The notes: a model not told the origin generated them from the letters alone. DNA of 64,000 bases from Chryseobacterium sp. ISL-80 (GCA_018613055.1 JAGGQZ010000005.1:1-64000), one strand, 5' to 3'; shown: positions 45,376 through 54,577, counted from the stretch's first letter. Made by a program: numbers and translations.

Positions 45376-45915
45376 GTGATTTATGATGCACCAAACAGGA
45401 CAATTACTACCCATCGACTGGTGCTGAGGCTATTTCAGGAGTCGGATGCACCGGCTGTCGCCAGGCTTTGCAATAATTATAATCTTTATAAAAGCACGCT
45501 GAACCTGCCATATCCTTACTCGGTTGAGGATGCTTTGGTGTGGATGGCAGCCCACCAGGAGCATTTTGATGCTGAGCGGTTATATGAGTTTGCTGTAACG
45601 GACAGGGAAAGTGGAGAGTTATATGGAGCGGTGGCCTTGTCCAATATCCAGAAGTACAGCAACGGGGAGATCGCTTATTGGATCGGAGAAGAATACTGGG
45701 GAAAAGGGTATGCGACGGAGGCTGCCAGGGCCGTGATCGATTTTGCGTTTGAAGTAAAGGGTTACCACAAGGTGTATGCTCGCTATTTTCAGTCGAATCC
45801 GGCTTCCGGAAAAGTCATGCAAAAGTTGGGCATGATGAAAGAAGGCATTTTACTTGAACAGGTAAAGAAAGAGGGTCGATTTGAAGACCTAGTCTGTTAT
45901 GGAATCATCAAGTGA
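45376..45915 (+). CDS. GNAT-family acetyltransferase (RimJ/RimL type)
   Basis: 179 residues from GTG 45376, 6 nt after the SD GGAGGAA; longer in-frame starts at 45343 or 45358 have no SD. Acetyl-CoA site EEYWGKGYATEAARAVIDFAF, and the closing ASGKVMQKLGMMKEGIL motif typical of the RimJ/RimL subgroup, which acetylates protein N-termini or small molecules. Specific substrate unknown. Confidence 0.85.
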   Translation: MIYDAPNRTITTHRLVLRLFQESDAPAVARLCNNYNLYKSTLNLPYPYSVEDALVWMAAHQEHFDAERLYEFAVTDRESGELYGAVALSNIQKYSNGEIAYWIGEEYWGKGYATEAARAVIDFAFEVKGYHKVYARYFQSNPASGKVMQKLGMMKEGILLEQVKKEGRFEDLVCYGIIK

Positions 45916-45937
45916 ATTACAAAAAGGGAGTGAGGGG

Positions 45938-46204
45938 ATGAAAGAAAGGTTACAAGGTTTTGCGATCATTGGTGCTTTACTCATTTTGGCAGGAGGATTT
46001 TTGACTTTTAAAAGTGTGTCATTTGGCATATCGCTGGCAGACTCCTGGCTGGCTGATCGTGGCGGGGCCGATACCGACTATTATCACATCATTGTAAAAA
46101 GTTATATTAATTCCTTCTTGGTTGGCGGGGGAATCATGCTGGGATTTGGGCTAGTGTTGACTAGTTTAGCAGCTTACAAACTCATGAAAATAATCGAGAG
46201 CTGA
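45938..46204 (+). CDS. hypothetical two-helix membrane protein
   Basis: 88 residues from ATG 45938 (SD GGGAGTGAGGGG). Two hydrophobic segments (about 7-25 and 59-80) with a hydrophilic loop containing ADSWLADRGGADTDYYH. Starts 22 nt after the acetyltransferase stop; likely one transcript. No family recognised. Confidence 0.6.
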   Translation: MKERLQGFAIIGALLILAGGFLTFKSVSFGISLADSWLADRGGADTDYYHIIVKSYINSFLVGGGIMLGFGLVLTSLAAYKLMKIIES

Positions 46205-46233
46205 AGCGTGGATATACTCCGTGCTTCTTTTTT
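46203..46233 (+). terminator. Rho-independent terminator
   Basis: Hairpin GAAGCGTGG / CCGTGCTTC followed by TTTTTT. Confidence 0.7.
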
Positions 46234-46315
46234 GTGCATCAGCCCTGTGATTTACTGCCTTGCCCTTTAGTATGGTAAAATGTCATGCAAAGAGTTTTAA
46301 AGGAGGAAGGAAGAA

Positions 46316-47293
46316 TTGAAAAAGCTGCCTATTAATGAAAACGGTTTGAATGCTTCGCAGCTTGTTTTTGGCTGCATGGGTCTTGGCGGGGGCTGGGATC
46401 GCAGTCCAATCGAGCCGGGGCATGTGAAACAGGCACATGAAGCAGTGGAAGCGGCGTTAGAGTCAGGAATCAATATGTTTGACCATGCGGATATTTATAC
46501 ATTGGGAAAAGCAGAGACGGTTTTCGGACAGGTGTTAAAAGAAAAGCCGGGACTTCGCGAAGAAATCATCATCCAGTCTAAGTGCGGCATACGATTTGGT
46601 GATCAGGAATCAGGCTTGCCCACAAGGTACGACTTTTCAAAATCCTACATACTCGACAGTGTCGATGGCATCCTTTCGAGGCTGGGCATCGACTACCTGG
46701 ACATCCTGTTGCTGCACCGTCCCGATCCATTGATGGAACCGGCTGAGGTAGGGGAAGCCTTTCATCAGCTAAAAGCTTCAGGCAAGGTGCGTTCATTCGG
46801 CGTTTCCAATATGAGCGCGGGTCAAATCCGTTTGCTGCAGAAGCACACCGATGAAAAAATCATCGTCAACCAGCTGGAAATGAGTCTCAATAAAATCGGC
46901 TGGCTTGATACCGGCGTCCATGTGAACCAGGAAGCTGCACGCCAGAACACATTCCCAGAAGGAACTTTAGAGTTTATGCAGATGGAGGGCATCCAGATTC
47001 AATCATGGGGTTCCCTTGCGAAGGGCCTCTATACTGGGAAGAATATCGATGGTGAAAGCGAAAGTGTCAAGCAGACTGCGGCGATGGTGCAAAAGCTAGC
47101 CGAAGAGAAGCAAACCACACCAGAAGCAATCGTGCTCGCCTGGCTGATGAGACATCCAGCCGCCATCCAGCCTGTCATCGGCACCGTGAATCCAGCTCGG
47201 ATCAAGGCATGCGGAGACGCAGTCAACATCAACCTCAGCCGTGACGAATGGTATTCATTGTATGTGAGCTCACGCGGAGTGAATTTGCCATAA
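46316..47293 (+). CDS. aldo/keto reductase
   Basis: 325 residues from TTG 46316 (SD AAGGAGGAAGG). TIM-barrel NADPH oxidoreductase: catalytic Asp and Tyr in FDHADIYTLG (Asp about 51, Tyr about 56), Lys in IQSKCG (about 86), His in LLLHRPDP (about 125). Closest remembered type is YdhF-like AKR. It reduces aldehydes or ketones with NADPH. Monocistronic; followed by a terminator and a repeat array. Confidence 0.87.
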   Translation: MKKLPINENGLNASQLVFGCMGLGGGWDRSPIEPGHVKQAHEAVEAALESGINMFDHADIYTLGKAETVFGQVLKEKPGLREEIIIQSKCGIRFGDQESGLPTRYDFSKSYILDSVDGILSRLGIDYLDILLLHRPDPLMEPAEVGEAFHQLKASGKVRSFGVSNMSAGQIRLLQKHTDEKIIVNQLEMSLNKIGWLDTGVHVNQEAARQNTFPEGTLEFMQMEGIQIQSWGSLAKGLYTGKNIDGESESVKQTAAMVQKLAEEKQTTPEAIVLAWLMRHPAAIQPVIGTVNPARIKACGDAVNINLSRDEWYSLYVSSRGVNLP

Positions 47294-47306
47294 CTAGCAA
47301 TAATTG

Positions 47307-47337
47307 CAGGGACGGCCTTCGTGCTGTCCCTGTTTTT
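47307..47337 (+). terminator. terminator after the aldo/keto reductase
   Basis: CAGGGAC pairs with GTCCCTG around a 12-nt loop, followed by TTTTT. Confidence 0.75.
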
Positions 47338-47344
47338 GTTGAGG

Positions 47345-48215
47345 AAAGACACCCTTATTAGAGAGTGAGGAACTGTATAAGGGTACATTTAGCTAAGAAA
47401 GCTACCCTTATGAGAGAGAAAAGAGCAACATAAGGGCACCATTATCCAGGAAAGATACCCTTATGAGAGAGAAAAGAGCAGCATAAGGGTACTATTAACC
47501 AAGAAAAATACCCTTATGAGAGAGAAAAGAGCAGCATAAGGGTACTATTAACCAAGAAAGATACCCTTATGAGAGAGAAAAGAGCAGCATAAGGGCACCA
47601 TTATCCAGGAAAGCTACCCTTATGAGAGAGAAAAGAGCAACATAAGGGTACCATTAACCAAGAAAGATACCCTTATGAGAGAGAGAAGAGCAACATAAGG
47701 GTACCATTATCCAGGAAAGATACCCTTATGAGAGAGAGAAGAGCAACATAAGGGTACTATTAACCAAGAAAGATCCCCTTATGAGAGAGAAAAGAGCAGC
47801 ATAAGGGTACTATTAACCAAGAAAGATACCCTTATGAGAGAGAAAAGAGCATCATAAGGGCACTATAAGCCCGGAAAGATACCCTTATGAGAGAGAGAAG
47901 AGCACCATAAGGGCACTATAAGCCCGGAAAGATACCCTTATGAGAGAGAGAAGAGCAACATAAGAGCACCATTATCCAGGAAAGATACCCTTATGAGAGA
48001 GAAAAGAGCAGCATAAGGGTACTATAAGCCCGGAAAGATACCCTTATGAGAGAGAGAAGAGCACCATAAGGGCACTATAGGCCCGGAAAGATACCCTTAT
48101 GAGAGAGAAAAGAGCAGCATAAGGGTACCATTAACCAGGAAAGATACCCTTATGAGAGAGAAAAGAGCAACATAAGGGTACCATTAACCAAGAAGATACC
48201 TTTATGCGAGAAAAG
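47345..48215. repeat. intergenic tandem array, 53-bp period (ACCCTTAT family)
   Basis: About 16 copies of a 53-bp unit. Each unit holds ACCCTTAT, an 18-nt purine-rich spacer (GAGAGAGAAAAGAGCAGC and variants) and ATAAGGGT, then a 19-nt link such as ACCATTAACCAAGAAAGAT. Variants (ACTATTAACC, GCACTATAAGCCC) recur in patches, a sign of unequal exchange. The array fills the whole gap between convergent genes (aldo/keto reductase and an acetyltransferase). The same inverted repeat forms the array at 63.7 kb. Confidence 0.9.
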
Positions 48216-48319
48216 AGTACAAATTACGATACTTATCATTGTGACGCCGATCATTCGTCCAATCCATCATCCATATCTCCTCATAAAAAAACAGAGGGAA
48301 CTGCTCCCTCTGCCTAAAA

Positions 48320-48880
48320 TCACTTTATATATAACTCTCTGAACTCATCTTCCAAAATGCTCATTTTTATACAGTCATGGTATTTATGATTGTAGTAGAG
48401 ATAGTCCCGCTGGATGCCTTCTTGCTTGAATCCCAGTTTTTCGTATACGTGAATGCCACGGGCGTTGTAAGAGAATACCTCCAGCTCAATTCGGTGCATG
48501 TTCAAAATGCCAAAACCGTAATCCAGCATGAGCGGCATTGCTTCACTTCCATAGCCTTTCCCCTGGAACTTGCTTTCGATCGCAATCCGGATGTTGCAAT
48601 TTCGGTTGATTGGATCAATATCCTGCAAGGCAATGTCACCGATGACCTCATCCGTGTCCTTCAGGCAGATGAACAAAAGGACAGTGGATGAATCCTGAGA
48701 TTTTCCGTCAATGTAGCGGTGAATTCCTTCTTTGGTAAAAGCCCGGGTTGTGCCTGTGAGCCTCCTGACTTCAGGATCAAATAATTGTTGGAAATACGTC
48801 TCCGTATCCTCAAGACTGAGCGGCCTTAAATACACCCTGTCGCTAATTAGCAGCCTGACAGGCTTTGTTTCGATTTTCAT
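48320..48880 (-). CDS. GNAT-family acetyltransferase (RimJ/RimL type)
   Basis: 186 residues. Begins with RLLISDRVYLRPLSLEDTETYF and contains the acetyl-CoA motif ESKFQGKGYGSEAMPLMLDYGF, then NARGIHVYEKLGFKQEGI. Similar to ribosomal-protein or spermidine-type acetyltransferases. Transcribed leftwards from a promoter in or above the ORF remnant at 48895. Confidence 0.85.
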   Translation of the reverse strand: MKIETKPVRLLISDRVYLRPLSLEDTETYFQQLFDPEVRRLTGTTRAFTKEGIHRYIDGKSQDSSTVLLFICLKDTDEVIGDIALQDIDPINRNCNIRIAIESKFQGKGYGSEAMPLMLDYGFGILNMHRIELEVFSYNARGIHVYEKLGFKQEGIQRDYLYYNHKYHDCIKMSILEDEFRELYIK

Positions 48881-48894
48881 ATGAGAACCTCCGA

Positions 48895-49089
48895 TTAATA
48901 TAAATAATCATCTCTAGATGTAGTTGTAATTTCTACAGGGATGCCGCCAATTCCTTTTTTACTCGTCACGCGTTCTTGGGTTTGTCGAGTAATTAGCAAA
49001 CTATTGATAACATCGGGGCTTTGTCTTGGTAAAAATAAACTAAGCTCTGCATGATCAGCCCTCGTATCAAATCCCTTTATAACTAATCC
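48895..49089 (-). pseudogene. unassigned reading frame with no proper start
   Basis: On the minus strand an open frame of 64 codons ends 14 nt before the acetyltransferase start. It reads GLVIKGFDTRADHAELSLF, then LPRQSPDVINSLLITRQTQ and KKGIGGIPVEITTTSRDDY, which looks like real protein by composition. There is no ATG, GTG or well-placed TTG at the front, and a stop lies just upstream. ATG 49104 (reading MINNK) in another frame could join it after a single-base shift. Perhaps a truncated or frameshifted gene; family not recognised. Confidence 0.4.
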
Positions 49090-49166
49090 TTATTGTTAAT
49101 CATTAAAAACATTAAATTTTCTTATTACGAAAACAGAAATATAATAATGTCAGGAGGTGTTAAATT

Positions 49167-49901
49167 ATGGATTATATCATTCTCTTTTTTATTGGTATTT
49201 TAGCGACTACAATCGGAACTTTGGCGGGGGGAGGAGGTTTGATCAGTTTGCCTTCGATGCTCGTTTTGGGAATTCCGGTGCACTCGGCGATTGCAGCGAA
49301 TAAGGTTTCGAATACGATCAGTTCCTTCTCAAGCTTCCTCCATCTATACAGGGAAAAGAAAATCACTTTCAAGGAGTCCTTCTGGATTATTCCGATCAGT
49401 CTTGGCGGCGGTGTGACCGGCGGGTTCATTGCATCAAAAATATCAAGTGAAAATATGTATATTGTAGCTCTCGGCCTGCTGATTTTTGCCTTCTTTGCCT
49501 CTTTTTTAGGGAAAGGGAGCATGGAAGGTGACCAGGCGCTGAAGCCTTCTGGTAAAAGTGTCCCGGGGTTATATGCGATCGGTATTTATGACGGGCTTTT
49601 CGGACCGGGACAGGGGACGTTAATGCTTTATTTGTTTGGCTATTTGAACATCGCTTATATCCGTGCGGTCGGATATGTCCGGCTTGCCACGTTTTCAAGC
49701 TGTTTTGGTGCAGCCATCACCTATATCTCAACAGGAGCGGTGATCTGGCCAGTGACCATCGCCTTGATGCTTGGTTCAGTGACAGGAGCGCAGATTGGCG
49801 TCAGGATTGCCAGCAAACTGAAACCCCACTATGTAAAACCAATACTGCGGGTGATGACAGTAGCGCTAGTCGTTCAGATCTTTTTAGAAAAAGTGGTGTG
49901 A
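49167..49901 (+). CDS. sulfite exporter TauE/SafE family membrane protein
   Basis: 244 residues, about eight membrane segments. The N-terminal GILATTIGTLAGGGGLISLPSML and the second-half repeat YDGLFGPGQGTLMLYLFGYL are the duplicated hallmark of the TauE/SafE (DUF81) family, which exports sulfur-containing or other organic anions. SD AGGAGGTG. Substrate cannot be told. Ends 84 nt before the next ABC transporter gene. Confidence 0.88.
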   Translation: MDYIILFFIGILATTIGTLAGGGGLISLPSMLVLGIPVHSAIAANKVSNTISSFSSFLHLYREKKITFKESFWIIPISLGGGVTGGFIASKISSENMYIVALGLLIFAFFASFLGKGSMEGDQALKPSGKSVPGLYAIGIYDGLFGPGQGTLMLYLFGYLNIAYIRAVGYVRLATFSSCFGAAITYISTGAVIWPVTIALMLGSVTGAQIGVRIASKLKPHYVKPILRVMTVALVVQIFLEKVV

Positions 49902-49985
49902 AAAAGCATCCCTCCCTTCGCATCTTTTTCTGTGTTAGGATATAAATATGGTATTTTAATCCATTTATGGAAGAGGGGGAGAGTC

Positions 49986-50765
49986 ATGTCTTCTGAAGTA
50001 TTATCAATTACGGGTTTGACTAAATCATATGGCAGCAAAGAAGTACTTAAAGGCATAGATTTAAAGGTTAATAGAGGCGAAATCATTGGATATATCGGGC
50101 CGAATGGTGCGGGCAAAAGTACGACGGTGAAGCTGATGCTCGGCCTTGAGGAAGGCTATTCGGGCAGAATCGAGATTCTTGGGGAGGATATTGCCGGGCA
50201 GGATGCTGGCTACAAACGGAGAATCGGCTATATTCCCGAGACGTCGGAAATGTATGATTCGCTTACGGCTCAGGAATATTTGACGTTTGTTGCCGAGCTG
50301 TATGGAATGGATTATGACGATGCGGACCGGAAAGCGGAGCAGCTGTTTGATGTGTTCGGGCTGGGGGATGTCTACCATTCGAGGATTTCTTCTTTTTCGA
50401 AGGGGATGCGACAGAAGACGCTGATTGTTTCGAATTTTTTACATAATCCTGATTTGCTGTTCCTGGATGAGCCGTTGACGGGGCTTGATGCGAACAGTGT
50501 GATGGTGTTCAAGGAGATTCTTGCCCGGTTTGCGGCTGAAGGCAAGACGATTTTCTACTCGTCTCATATTATGGATGTCGTCGAGAAAATCAGCAACCGG
50601 ATTGTCTTGCTGCACGGGGGGCAGATCGTTGCGAATGGCAGTTTTGAAGAGTTGAAGACTCAGAGCAAAGAGGGCTCGCTTGAGAATATTTTCAACCAGA
50701 TGACCGGGTTCCATGAACATGAGGACCGCGCCTCTGAATTTGTATCCATTGTCAGGGAGGGGTGA
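49986..50765 (+). CDS. ABC transporter ATP-binding protein (ABC-2 type)
   Basis: 259 residues from ATG 49986 (SD GAGGGGGAG); the ORF extension to 49932 has no SD. Walker A GPNGAGKST, signature FSKGMRQKT (variant of LSGGQ), Walker B LLFLDEPLTGLD and H-loop SSHIMDVVE. It energises the permease that follows. Substrate unknown; ABC-2 systems export drugs, peptides or lipids. Confidence 0.88.
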   Translation: MSSEVLSITGLTKSYGSKEVLKGIDLKVNRGEIIGYIGPNGAGKSTTVKLMLGLEEGYSGRIEILGEDIAGQDAGYKRRIGYIPETSEMYDSLTAQEYLTFVAELYGMDYDDADRKAEQLFDVFGLGDVYHSRISSFSKGMRQKTLIVSNFLHNPDLLFLDEPLTGLDANSVMVFKEILARFAAEGKTIFYSSHIMDVVEKISNRIVLLHGGQIVANGSFEELKTQSKEGSLENIFNQMTGFHEHEDRASEFVSIVREG

Positions 50766-50767
50766 CG

Positions 50768-52381
50768 ATGGAGAACTTTTTCATTTTAAGGATGCTGGAT
50801 TTGTTCAAGCCTTTCTTTTTAAAAATGGACGTTGACTACAAAACGATGCGGCGGATTCTCCAGGTCAAGCTGACGATGGACCAGCGCCGGAAGCCGACGG
50901 TGTTCAACCAGTCCAGGAAGAAGAAGGATAAGTCCGAGAAGAACGAATTCTTCAAATCATTATGGATTTATGGCTTGTTTGGGCTGATGCTGATTCCGTT
51001 TTTATTTTTACAAGATAATTATCTGTTTCAAGTGTCCATCTTGTTCAGCATTTTCATGTTCATCATCATGACGACACTGATTTCCGATTTTTCATCGGTC
51101 CTGCTGGATTTGCGCGATAAAAGCGTGCTCGGCACGAAACCGGTGCATTCGAAGACGGTGAGCATGGCAAAATTGCTGCATGTGACGATTTACATGCTGT
51201 ATATTACCATGGCAACCGCGCTGATTCCTTTGGTTGTCAGCCTGTTCGTCAAGGGGCCGTTGTTCACCTTGCTGCTGCTACTTTCATTTGTGCTGGCAGA
51301 CATCTTCATCATCGCGTTTACGGCCCTGCTGTACCTGTTCATATTGCGATACTTTGATGGGGAAAAGCTTAAGGACATCATCAATTATGTCCAAATAGCC
51401 CTGTCAGTTGGCGTGATGATTGGCTATCAAGTGGTGGCGCGTTCGTTTGAACTTGTGAACCTTGATTATCGGCTTGATTTTGCCTGGTGGCAGCTGCTGC
51501 TTCCGCCGATGTGGTTTGGTGGCCTGTTCGATGTGCTGCTTGGGGGCAGCAGAAGTGTCGGGAATATCGTCCTGACGATTTTAGCCGTGTTTGGGCCAGT
51601 TTTGTCCATCCTCGTTTATGTGAAAATGATCCCGGACTTCGAACGCAATCTGCAAAAACTTACGGCCCAGACTGGTAAGAAAAAAGCAGACAGCAAGTGG
51701 AAGCTGTTCCGTTCGATGCCGATGCTGGTTTCCAAAGAGGAGCTGCCGTTTTTCCGCTTCGCCAGGATCATGATGAAAAATGAGCGCGATTTCAAGCTGA
51801 AGGTGTATCCTTCACTCGGATTTGCAGTGGTGATTCCGTTCGTGTTCATGTTCAACAGCTATTCGATGATGACTTTCGAGGAATTCAGGGCGAGCGGCTA
51901 TTATTTGACCGTCTATTCCATCATGCTTGTCATCCCGACTTCAGTCATGATGCTCGCGCATTCTGGCTCCTATAAAGGAGGCTGGATCTATCGGGTCGCT
52001 CCTGTGGAAAATCCTGCGATCATTAATAAAGCATCATTGAAAGCATTTTTGTTCCAGCTGTTCCTGCCATTATTCCTGCTCGTGTCGGTTATGTTCAGTT
52101 TCCTGTTCGGGCTGAGAATTGCAGACGACCTTGCTGCCGTACTATTGGCTGCATTGATCTACACAGCGCTGTGCTTTTTATCAGGAGAAAAGGAACTCGC
52201 CTTTTCCCAGCCATTTGACGCCGTAAAGCAGAGCGGAGATATTACGGTATTCCTCCTTTTTCTCATCATCCCGGTCTTTGCAGGATTGCACTACTTAGCA
52301 ATGAAGCTGCCTTTTGGGGTTGTTGGGTATGCGGTTTTGCTGCTGATTGTCAATTTGGTGTTGTGGAAGAGGATGAGGTAA
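50768..52381 (+). CDS. ABC-2 type exporter permease
   Basis: 537 residues from ATG 50768 (SD GGGAGGGGTGA at the end of the ATPase gene); a GTG at 50762 overlaps the ATPase stop. About 12 membrane segments with a cytoplasmic basic N-terminus (TMDQRRKPTVFNQSRKKKD). Partners with the ATPase at 49986. No closer family assigned. A hairpin with REP-like arms follows as terminator. Confidence 0.82.
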   Translation: MENFFILRMLDLFKPFFLKMDVDYKTMRRILQVKLTMDQRRKPTVFNQSRKKKDKSEKNEFFKSLWIYGLFGLMLIPFLFLQDNYLFQVSILFSIFMFIIMTTLISDFSSVLLDLRDKSVLGTKPVHSKTVSMAKLLHVTIYMLYITMATALIPLVVSLFVKGPLFTLLLLLSFVLADIFIIAFTALLYLFILRYFDGEKLKDIINYVQIALSVGVMIGYQVVARSFELVNLDYRLDFAWWQLLLPPMWFGGLFDVLLGGSRSVGNIVLTILAVFGPVLSILVYVKMIPDFERNLQKLTAQTGKKKADSKWKLFRSMPMLVSKEELPFFRFARIMMKNERDFKLKVYPSLGFAVVIPFVFMFNSYSMMTFEEFRASGYYLTVYSIMLVIPTSVMMLAHSGSYKGGWIYRVAPVENPAIINKASLKAFLFQLFLPLFLLVSVMFSFLFGLRIADDLAAVLLAALIYTALCFLSGEKELAFSQPFDAVKQSGDITVFLLFLIIPVFAGLHYLAMKLPFGVVGYAVLLLIVNLVLWKRMR

Positions 52382-52397
52382 GGAAGGGAAGTATATG

Positions 52398-52430
52398 TGA
52401 AGCACAGGGACGTACCCTGTGCTTCATTTT
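52398..52430 (+). terminator. terminator formed by an REP-like inverted repeat
   Basis: Perfect 12-bp stem TGAAGCACAGGG / CCCTGTGCTTCA with the loop ACGTA, followed by TTTTT. The sequence belongs to the GGGACGTAC repeat family seen at 21.6, 26.4, 26.9 and 27.5 kb, so here a repeat serves as terminator. Confidence 0.8.
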
Positions 52431-52596
52431 TCGCTATAAGAGCACTTTTTAATATATTGTGTGCAAAACTCGAGATGGCGGAACCGCCCCTATGTCACAT
52501 GGAACACCCATTTTATCTACTCCTGTGCTCAAAAAATCATCCCGCGCATATATTTATAGTTAACCGACTTTTAAAATACAGCGAGGTGATAACATC

Positions 52597-53325
52597 ATGT
52601 TTTCCGTTACGGGAATGCAGGGGTTTGAGTTGTTTTCTGCTGAGCATCTGGTTACTTTGGGACTGTTCTTTGCTATCTGTTTTGGACTGGTGCTGTTCAG
52701 AAGGCAGATCAGGCCGCATAAAAATGTTTTGAAATGGACCATTTTCTGGACTTTGGTTGCGTGCCAGTTAACACATCAATCCTGGCTGATTCTGACCGGC
52801 CAGTGGCAAATCAGTGATCTTCCTCTGCATCTGTGTTCGATGAGTTCGTTTTTGGCGATGTATATCTTTTTGAGGAAGAATGTAAAAGCTTTTTATGTGC
52901 TCTATTTTATCGGCTCCCTGCCTGCGATTCTGGCGATGGTGACGCCTGAAATGATCTATACATTTCCTCATATAGATTTTATCGAGTATTTCCTCAACCA
53001 CTCGGCCATCCCGATTGCCGTATTGTATTTCATCGTGTATGAAGGCTACAGAGTCCCCCGCAAAGCCATTCTATTTTCTTATCTTGTTGTGAACATCGTT
53101 GCCGTTCCCATCTTCACTTTCAACTTCCTGTTTGACACGAACTTCTTCTACCTGGCCAGCCCAACTGAATCGAAAACCATCCTATCCTTTTTCGGCAGAG
53201 GCATTATGTACTACCTGAATCTAGAAGTGGCCGCTTTAATTGTGTTCAGCCTTTCCTATATCCCGATGTGGCAGCTGATCAAAAAGGAGAATCGCAAACG
53301 ATTGGTTGGCTTGTATCATAAGTAG
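52597..53325 (+). CDS. ywaF: YwaF-type integral membrane protein (TIGR02206 family)
   Basis: 242 residues, seven membrane segments. FELFSAEHLVTLGLFF near the start, QISDLPLHLCSMSSFLAMY and YFLNHSAIPIAVLYFIVYEGY are characteristic of the TIGR02206 family including B. subtilis YwaF. Role unknown. SD GCGAGGTGAT. Terminator follows. Confidence 0.85.
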   Translation: MFSVTGMQGFELFSAEHLVTLGLFFAICFGLVLFRRQIRPHKNVLKWTIFWTLVACQLTHQSWLILTGQWQISDLPLHLCSMSSFLAMYIFLRKNVKAFYVLYFIGSLPAILAMVTPEMIYTFPHIDFIEYFLNHSAIPIAVLYFIVYEGYRVPRKAILFSYLVVNIVAVPIFTFNFLFDTNFFYLASPTESKTILSFFGRGIMYYLNLEVAALIVFSLSYIPMWQLIKKENRKRLVGLYHK

Positions 53326-53393
53326 AGTGAGTTATTTCCAGATTAGCAAATCTTTGCGGTTGCCTTTAAAATGTGAATAAAATCGTATCAATT

Positions 53394-53424
53394 GAGACGG
53401 ATCATACAAGATCCGTCTCTTTTT
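53394..53424 (+). terminator. Rho-independent terminator
   Basis: Perfect 9-bp stem GAGACGGAT / ATCCGTCTC followed by TTTTT. It ends the ywaF-type gene. Confidence 0.85.
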
Positions 53425-53595
53425 CATGGTTGCTGGTGTAGCATTCAAAAAATGAAGTAATTGGTCGGTAATAAAAGTTTAGTGAGTGGAAAGGAATTAG
53501 CTCTTTTTTATAGAAAAATACTGACATAAGTGAGCACAAATAGACCGGATGGCTGAATGGAATCTTGATAGGATGTTTTTAAGGGAGTGAGTGGT

Positions 53596-54456
53596 ATGGC
53601 GTGGATTGAAGCTTTACAAAAGGCAATTGACTTTATGGAGGAGCATCTGCTCGAGGAAATCACGGTGGAGGAGATTGCCAAACAGGCGAGTTCATCTCCG
53701 TTTCATTTTCAGAGGACATTTGCCATTTTGACGGACATTTCTGTTGGCGAGTATATCAGGCGCAGGCGTTTGACGCTGGCGGCCGGTGAACTATGCAGCA
53801 GTGACGCGAAAATTATCGACCTTGCGCTGAAATATGGCTACGACACTCCTGAAGCTTTTACGAAGGCTTTCCGCAGGCAGCACGGCATTTCGCCGAGTGA
53901 AGCGCGGAAATATACCGGAAAGCTGAAATCATATAGCCGCCTGGGAATCCAGGTGAGTTTGAAGGGAGCGGAACCAATGCAGTACAGAGTGTTGGAACAA
54001 GAAGGTTTTGAAGTGATTGGGATCAAACAGGGATTTTCTTATGAAAAGGGGGAAAATCTCGCTGGGATTCCGAAGATGTGGGAGAAAGCGAACCAGGATG
54101 GAACAAGTGATTTTTTGTTGTGTAAAAACAACGGGCCGGTAAAAGGTATTCTTGGCGTCTGTGTGGACCAGGGCAAAGTTCAGGAAAAGCAGATGGATTA
54201 CTGGGTTGGTGCTGCCTATGACGGTGAAACACCTGAAGGCTATTTGAAAATGGAGATTCCTGCGTCCAAGTGGGCGATCTTCGAAGTCCACGGCCCGATG
54301 CCAGACGCGATGCAAAACGTATGGAAGCAAATCTTCACAGAATGGTTCCCATCAAGTGGATACCAGCATGCAGGTACCCCGGATCTGGAAGTTTATACAG
54401 CAGGGAATTCGGCTGGTCTCAATTACTATTCAGAGATCTGGATACCGGTAAAATAG
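53596..54456 (+). CDS. AraC-family regulator with a GyrI-like effector domain
   Basis: 286 residues from ATG 53596 (SD AAGGGAGTG). Double HTH (about 1-105: ITVEEIAKQASSSPFHFQRTF, YIRRRRLTLAAGEL, KYGYDTPEAFTKAFRRQHGISPSEAR) and a GyrI-like effector domain (about 118-286) ending QIFTEWFPSSGYQHAGTPDLE and SEIWIPV. Closely similar to the gene at 41472 in order and motif; a paralogue. Target not visible. Confidence 0.87.
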   Translation: MAWIEALQKAIDFMEEHLLEEITVEEIAKQASSSPFHFQRTFAILTDISVGEYIRRRRLTLAAGELCSSDAKIIDLALKYGYDTPEAFTKAFRRQHGISPSEARKYTGKLKSYSRLGIQVSLKGAEPMQYRVLEQEGFEVIGIKQGFSYEKGENLAGIPKMWEKANQDGTSDFLLCKNNGPVKGILGVCVDQGKVQEKQMDYWVGAAYDGETPEGYLKMEIPASKWAIFEVHGPMPDAMQNVWKQIFTEWFPSSGYQHAGTPDLEVYTAGNSAGLNYYSEIWIPVK

Positions 54457-54540
54457 CTTATTCTGATTATTAATCAAACGTTTGATTAAATGAAAAGCTC
54501 TCTATTTTAAAAGAAACCATTCATTCTGAGCGAGCATAAT

Positions 54541-54577
54541 AGAAAAATGGCGCAGGTATTCCTGACGCCATTTTTCT
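54541..54577 (+). terminator. Rho-independent terminator
   Basis: AGAAAAATGGCG pairs with CGCCATTTTTCT around a 13-nt loop. Confidence 0.8.

Noticed and set aside
47345-48215. CRISPR array
   Set aside because: The whole 53-bp unit is repeated, including the part that would be a spacer. The only variable parts are drifting copies of each other. No cas genes are in the window. The same holds for the arrays at 32.0, 56.35 and 63.7 kb.
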